Origin: Deinococcus radiopugnans ATCC 19172
GTDB taxonomy: Bacteria > Deinococcota > Deinococci > Deinococcales > Deinococcaceae
DNA: 64,000 nt
Direction: 5' to 3'
NCBI RefSeq assembly: GCF_006335125.1
Contig: NZ_VDMO01000001.1
Span: 186,001 to 250,000, forward strand
In this document: piece after piece, positions 60,666 to 64,000 of the stretch
Layout: each line of letters starts with the position of its first letter
How positions within the stretch are numbered: the first letter of the stretch is position 1
The notes under the pieces: generated by a model
Databases searched by the model: none
Seen by the model: the letters and a program-made list of their open reading frames with translations, nothing else
What the model was told of the DNA's origin: nothing
Translations under genes and position numbers: made by a program

Positions 60666-61409
60666 TCATAGCCGGTCAACCGTCGCCAGTGCCACGCGCA
60701 GATCGGTCAGCAGCCGTTCCCATTCGGCTTCGGATTTCGGCGTCTTGAACGCCGCGTCCAGCGTCAGTTCCAGGCCCGGACGGGGTGTAACGCGCCACAG
60801 GGGGACGGCGGCAGGCGGTGTCGGGACGGGTTCGGGTGCCACAGCATTGAGCTGGAGCGGCTCTCTATTGAAAAAGGCTGTTTGTGCGGAGGACAGCGGC
60901 TGAATCGCGAGGGAAGGCGAGAGCCGTGAGATCAGTTTGGTCGCCCCTGACATAGCCGCCTCTTTACTCAGCTCCTCCCTGGTTGCGCTGGAGCTGGCGT
61001 TCTGCCTGGCCTTCAGCTCCTGAAGGTACGACAGCGCGTCGCTGGATGCCGGGCTGGCGGCCACCGCCTCCAGCTCCAACGTTGCCCCTTCGACGGCCAG
61101 CCGCGCCAGACCGTCCTCGTCCTGCCCCGAGAGCACGCTGTACAGGGCCTTGCCACTCAGGCCATCGGCCATCACGCGGCGCAGCGCCAGCAGTTGCAGC
61201 AGGTGCCGCCGGTCGTAGCGGGCCTCGCGCCCCTCGCGGGTGGGCAGCGAGAGAAGACCCACCGTGGTGTAGTGGCGCACCAGCCGGGCATTCACCTCGT
61301 CCTTGGGGCGGGCGGCGCGGTCCAGCGGCAGCAGACGGGGCAGCCAGGTGTTGGCTGTATCCACGAAGGCGTCGATGCCGCCTGTCCAGTCGGGCGCGAT
61401 GTCCAGCAT
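60666..61409 (-). CDS. MerR-like regulator with long C-terminal region
   Basis: 247 residues. A winged-helix segment (about 36-90; 'VNARLVRHYTTVGLLSLPTREGREARYDRRHLLQLLALRRVMADGLSGKAL') is of MerR type. It is preceded by an unusual 35-residue N-terminal extension and followed by a helical part and a low-complexity, proline-rich stretch before a C-terminal region. The next gene downstream is the VWA protein; both promoters share a site, so autoregulation and control of the VWA gene are likely. Effector unknown. Confidence 0.8.
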   Translation of the reverse strand: MLDIAPDWTGGIDAFVDTANTWLPRLLPLDRAARPKDEVNARLVRHYTTVGLLSLPTREGREARYDRRHLLQLLALRRVMADGLSGKALYSVLSGQDEDGLARLAVEGATLELEAVAASPASSDALSYLQELKARQNASSSATREELSKEAAMSGATKLISRLSPSLAIQPLSSAQTAFFNREPLQLNAVAPEPVPTPPAAVPLWRVTPRPGLELTLDAAFKTPKSEAEWERLLTDLRVALATVDRL

Positions 61410-61434
61410 GGCCGCAGAGTAGCAGGAGCATTCA

Positions 61435-61467
61435 CTTGTCGACAGCGGAGATTGACAGCGTTTACAG
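61435..61467 (+). promoter_or_regulatory. Operator upstream of the MerR-like gene
   Basis: CTTGTCGACA-N4-AGATTG (61435-61454), followed by a TTTACAG segment (61461-61467), 26 bases from the MerR-like start. The same motif lies at the VWA promoter in the opposite orientation. TGTCGACA inside it is a perfect palindrome. Confidence 0.5.
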
Positions 61468-61469
61468 AT

Positions 61470-62519
61470 CTACCGGCCTGAGACGGGTTGGTGCTGCCGG
61501 GGCGGGGCGCAACTGCCTCGCACAATCAGTCGTCCAGGGAGGACCGTGTGCTGCGCCGGCTCGTGTGCCGGTCTGCCCTCTTCCAGCGCCCGCAACACCG
61601 CGCTGACGGCCAGCTCGGCCATCTGTTCTACCGGCTGCTCAATCACGGTGATGGGCGGCTCCACCAACGCGGTCCACGGATAATTGTCGAAAGTCAGCAG
61701 CGAGAGGTCGCCGGGCAGCCGGAGTCCCCGCTCCTGAATCGCCTGGAACGCGCCGATGGCTTGAGTGCCGGTCAGCGCGATCAGGGCGCTGGGGGGCGTG
61801 GGCAAGGCCAGCAACTCGTGCGTCAGGGCATAAGCCCGTTCCTCGGTGAGCAGGGTCACGCGCTGGTACTCGGGCGGCACGTCCAGGCCGCGTTCACGCA
61901 TGGCCTGCGGGAAGGTGCGCGAGCGGCCTTCCGGGTGCACCACCGGATCGTAGGTGCCCAGCGCGGCGATCCGGGTGTGGCCCAGCCCATGCAGGTACGC
62001 CACGGCTTCGCGCATCGCCTGGGCATTGTCCAGCATCACGCTGGGAAACCCTGACCTGTCCGGCACATAGTCGTACTCCAGAATAAACAGCCCACGCCCG
62101 CTCAGGCGCTCCAGATATTCCCGGCTGTCGGGGCCGTAGCCGGGGCGCAACATGATCGCCGCCACGCGTTGGCCGTACAGGCGGCGCAGTTCCGGCAACT
62201 CCAGCCGGGCGCTGTACTCGTTTTCGCTGATGATCAGGGTGTAGTCGGCGGCCTTGAGCTGCCGGGCGGCGGCGCGGGCGAACTGCGCGAAGAACGGCTC
62301 GACGATGCTGGCGACCACCAGCCCCACCGTGCGGCTGTGGCCGCCGCGCAGGCTGCCTGCCCGCACGTCGGGTTCGTAGTGCAACTGCGCAATGGCCGCC
62401 TGAACCCGGGCGAGCGTGTCCGGCGTGAGCTTGTCGGGATCGCGCAGGGCCCGTTTGGCCGTGGTGGCCGAGACCCCGGCCAGCCGCGCGACATCCTGAA
62501 TCGTTGACACGCGGGCCAT
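61470..62519 (-). CDS. LacI-family transcriptional regulator (sugar/polyol)
   Basis: 349 residues. The helix-turn-helix and hinge helix are at the N-terminus ('VSTIQDVARLAGVSATTAKRALRDPDKLTPDTLARVQAAI'), followed by the effector domain with 'RTVGLVVASIVEPFFAQFARAAARQLKAADYTLIISENE', 'IAALGTYDPVV' and 'PGDLSLLTFDNYPWTALVEPPITVIEQP'. The ATG at 62519 is the start; an in-frame extension to 62687 would cross the divergent promoter. It faces the sugar/polyol binding-protein gene at 62801 and probably controls it through the inverted sites at 62592-62676. Confidence 0.92.
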   Translation of the reverse strand: MARVSTIQDVARLAGVSATTAKRALRDPDKLTPDTLARVQAAIAQLHYEPDVRAGSLRGGHSRTVGLVVASIVEPFFAQFARAAARQLKAADYTLIISENEYSARLELPELRRLYGQRVAAIMLRPGYGPDSREYLERLSGRGLFILEYDYVPDRSGFPSVMLDNAQAMREAVAYLHGLGHTRIAALGTYDPVVHPEGRSRTFPQAMRERGLDVPPEYQRVTLLTEERAYALTHELLALPTPPSALIALTGTQAIGAFQAIQERGLRLPGDLSLLTFDNYPWTALVEPPITVIEQPVEQMAELAVSAVLRALEEGRPAHEPAQHTVLPGRLIVRGSCAPPRQHQPVSGR

Positions 62520-62591
62520 TGTAAGGGGTGCGCCCCGGATGGGTGTCCCAGATGACTGTGTTTGCGCTGGCAAGGTAAATCCGAGTGGCCC

Positions 62592-62676
62592 CGTGGCCAT
62601 TAACAGTAAACACTGCTCTGAGTCCAAAAAATCAGATTTGACGAATGAAAAAAACTGTGGTTCAATCATGGCCACG
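62592..62676. promoter_or_regulatory. Inverted operator pair and promoter of the binding-protein gene
   Basis: CGTGGCCAT (62592-62600) recurs inverted as ATGGCCACG (62668-62676), centres 76 bp apart. Between them is a rightward promoter: TTGACG (62638-62643), 17 bases, TTCAAT (62661-62666); the second site touches the -10 box. A repressor bound at both could loop the DNA. The LacI-type protein encoded leftward is the candidate. Confidence 0.5.
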
Positions 62677-62800
62677 AGACCATTCATCAGCTGACCGGGG
62701 ATAGCCCCGGTTGAACCGAGCGCGTCAGGCCCGTCTGCCGGGGTTTGCCGCTCCCTGCCCTCGCCGCTCCGGAGTGCGCGGCGTTGCCGGAGGTTTACCC

Positions 62801-64000
62801 ATGAAACGACTGCTCACGCTCAGCCTCGCCCTGACCGTCACGGCCGCGCAGGCCGCCACCACCATCACCATCGCCACCGTGAACAACCCGGACATGGTCA
62901 CGATGCAGAAGCTGTCGCCGGAATTCACCAAGAAGTACCCGGACATCAACGTGAAATGGGTGGTGCTGCCCGAGAACGAACTGCGCCAGAAAGTCACGCT
63001 GGACGTCGCGAGCAACGCGGGCAGCTTCGACGTCGCCACGGTGGGGGCCTACGAGGTGCCGATCTGGGCCAAGAACGGCTGGCTCGATCCGCTGACGCCG
63101 ATGTTCGCCAAGAACGCCGACATCGCCAAGAGCTACAACCTCGCCGACATCATTCCCGGTGTCCGCAAGGCGCTGACCGTGAACGGCAACCTGTACGCCG
63201 TGCCGTTCTACGCCGAGAGCAGCATGACGTACTACAACAAGGATCTGTTCAAGGCCGCCGGGCTGACCATGCCGCAAAGCCCCACGTGGAGCCAGATTCA
63301 GAGCTTTGCGGCCAAGATCCACAATCCCGGTAAGGGCGTGTACGGCATCTGCCTGCGCGGCCTGCCCGGCTGGGGCGAGAACATGGCGGTGTTCAGCACC
63401 GTGATGAACACCTTTGGCGGGCGCTGGTACGACAAAGACTGGAACGCGCAGCTCGACTCCCCGGCCTGGAAGAATGCGATGACCTTTTACGTGGACACCA
63501 TCAAGAAGTACGGCCCGCCCGGCGCCACCGGCAACGGCTTTACCGAGAACCTGACCCTGATGAGCCAGGGCAAATGCGGCATGTGGGTGGACGCCACCGT
63601 GGCCGCCGGCTTCCTGAGCGATCCCAGCAGTTCCAAGATCACCAAATCCGTGGGCTTTGCCAACGCGCCGGTCGGCCCCGGCACCCCCAAGGGCAACCAC
63701 TGGTACTGGAGCTGGAACCTGGCGATTCCCAAAAGCACCAAAAAGGAAGACGCGGCCTTCAAGTTCATTACCTGGGCCACCAGTCAGGACTACATCGCCC
63801 TGGTCGCCAAGGAGAAAGGCACCTGGGCCGCCGTACCCCCCGGCACCCGCACCAGCACCTATACCAACCCCAACTACAAGAAGGCCGCCGGCGCCTTCAG
63901 CGGGCTGGTGCAGAGCGCCATCAACAGCGCCGACGTGAACGCGGCCACCAAGGAGCCCGTGCCGTATTCCGGCATCCAGTACGTGGCCATCCCGCAGTTC
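62801..64000 (+). CDS. ABC transporter substrate-binding protein, sugar alcohol/sugar type (3' end outside window)
   Basis: 400 codons are visible and the frame is open at the window edge. Signal peptide MKRLLTLSLALTVTAAQA is followed by 'ITIATVNNPDMVTMQKLSPEFTKKYPDINVKWVVLPENE', 'FDVATVGAYEVPIWAKNGWLDPL', 'NLYAVPFYAESSMTYYNKDLFKAAGL' and 'GKCGMWVDATVAAGFL', typical of family 1 binding proteins and closest, by eye, to sorbitol/mannitol (SmoE-like) members. GGAGG lies nine bases before the ATG. Permease and ATPase genes are expected just outside. It is divergent from, and probably repressed by, the LacI-type regulator. Confidence 0.88.
   Translation, partial: MKRLLTLSLALTVTAAQAATTITIATVNNPDMVTMQKLSPEFTKKYPDINVKWVVLPENELRQKVTLDVASNAGSFDVATVGAYEVPIWAKNGWLDPLTPMFAKNADIAKSYNLADIIPGVRKALTVNGNLYAVPFYAESSMTYYNKDLFKAAGLTMPQSPTWSQIQSFAAKIHNPGKGVYGICLRGLPGWGENMAVFSTVMNTFGGRWYDKDWNAQLDSPAWKNAMTFYVDTIKKYGPPGATGNGFTENLTLMSQGKCGMWVDATVAAGFLSDPSSSKITKSVGFANAPVGPGTPKGNHWYWSWNLAIPKSTKKEDAAFKFITWATSQDYIALVAKEKGTWAAVPPGTRTSTYTNPNYKKAAGAFSGLVQSAINSADVNAATKEPVPYSGIQYVAIPQF

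Overview
The window is GC-rich bacterial DNA from a Deinococcus-type organism. That assignment rests on the gene repertoire (a Deinococcus-style replication initiator with iterons, type III polyketide synthase, GAF/SARP-type regulator, Rieske-containing nitrate module) and on dense packing with many 1 to 4 nt start/stop overlaps. It carries its own iteron origin (about 44.9-46.9 kb), so it most likely belongs to a megaplasmid or secondary chromosome. Family assignments come from reading motifs, not from searches.

Layout. 1-6.6 kb: end of a LacI-type repressor, then a xylose operon (binding protein, permease, single-domain ATPase, isomerase, kinase), with the same LacI-type operator before xylF and before xylA. 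6.65-6.8 kb: first copy of a 150-170 bp inverted-repeat element whose end supplies the neighbouring gene's stop codon. 6.8-20.2 kb: a divergent catabolic island (creatinase-like M24 protein, IclR regulator and DUF885 protein leftward; peptide-type ABC importer, four oxidoreductase or lyase-type enzymes, DUF885 protein and M29 aminopeptidase rightward) around a shared promoter region with two TTCC-N7-GGAA sites.

20.4-31.3 kb: a nitrate-reduction region: GAF/SARP-like regulator with a four-cysteine segment, two NarK-type transporters, a Nas/Nap-type molybdenum catalytic subunit, a four-cluster ferredoxin, a Tat-exported Rieske protein, a NarI/DsrM-like cytochrome b with a cysteine-knuckle tail, and an FmdE-type protein. 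Both divergent promoters carry the same 26 bp site, built from repeats 11 bp apart, as expected for a SARP-type regulator. 31.3-33.4 kb: kynA and kynU. 33.6 kb: second inverted-repeat element, again giving a neighbour its stop codon. 33.8-44.8 kb: ROK kinase, luciferase-like oxidoreductase, an overlapping HD-GYP/GGDEF pair (degradation and synthesis of c-di-GMP), nagA, a hydrolase, acyl-CoA dehydrogenase, quinone oxidoreductase and a MerR regulator with a LiuR-like operator.

44.9-46.9 kb: repA, nine direct iterons, an AT-rich palindromic stretch, and one inverted iteron on the far side of repA. 47.3-50.9 kb: branched-chain amino-acid-type ABC transporter with LivM fused to LivG and no binding protein. 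51.1-57.2 kb: a biosynthetic group (type III PKS, methyltransferase, FAD monooxygenase, glycosyltransferase, CrtO-like membrane protein, FtsX-like permease) that may make a glycosylated, perhaps acylated, polyketide. 57.3-61.4 kb: GH15 glucoamylase-like enzyme, VWA protein and a MerR-like regulator sharing an operator with the VWA gene. 61.5-64 kb: a LacI regulator divergent from a sugar or polyol binding protein cut by the window end. No rRNA, tRNA, CRISPR array or transposase gene was seen.
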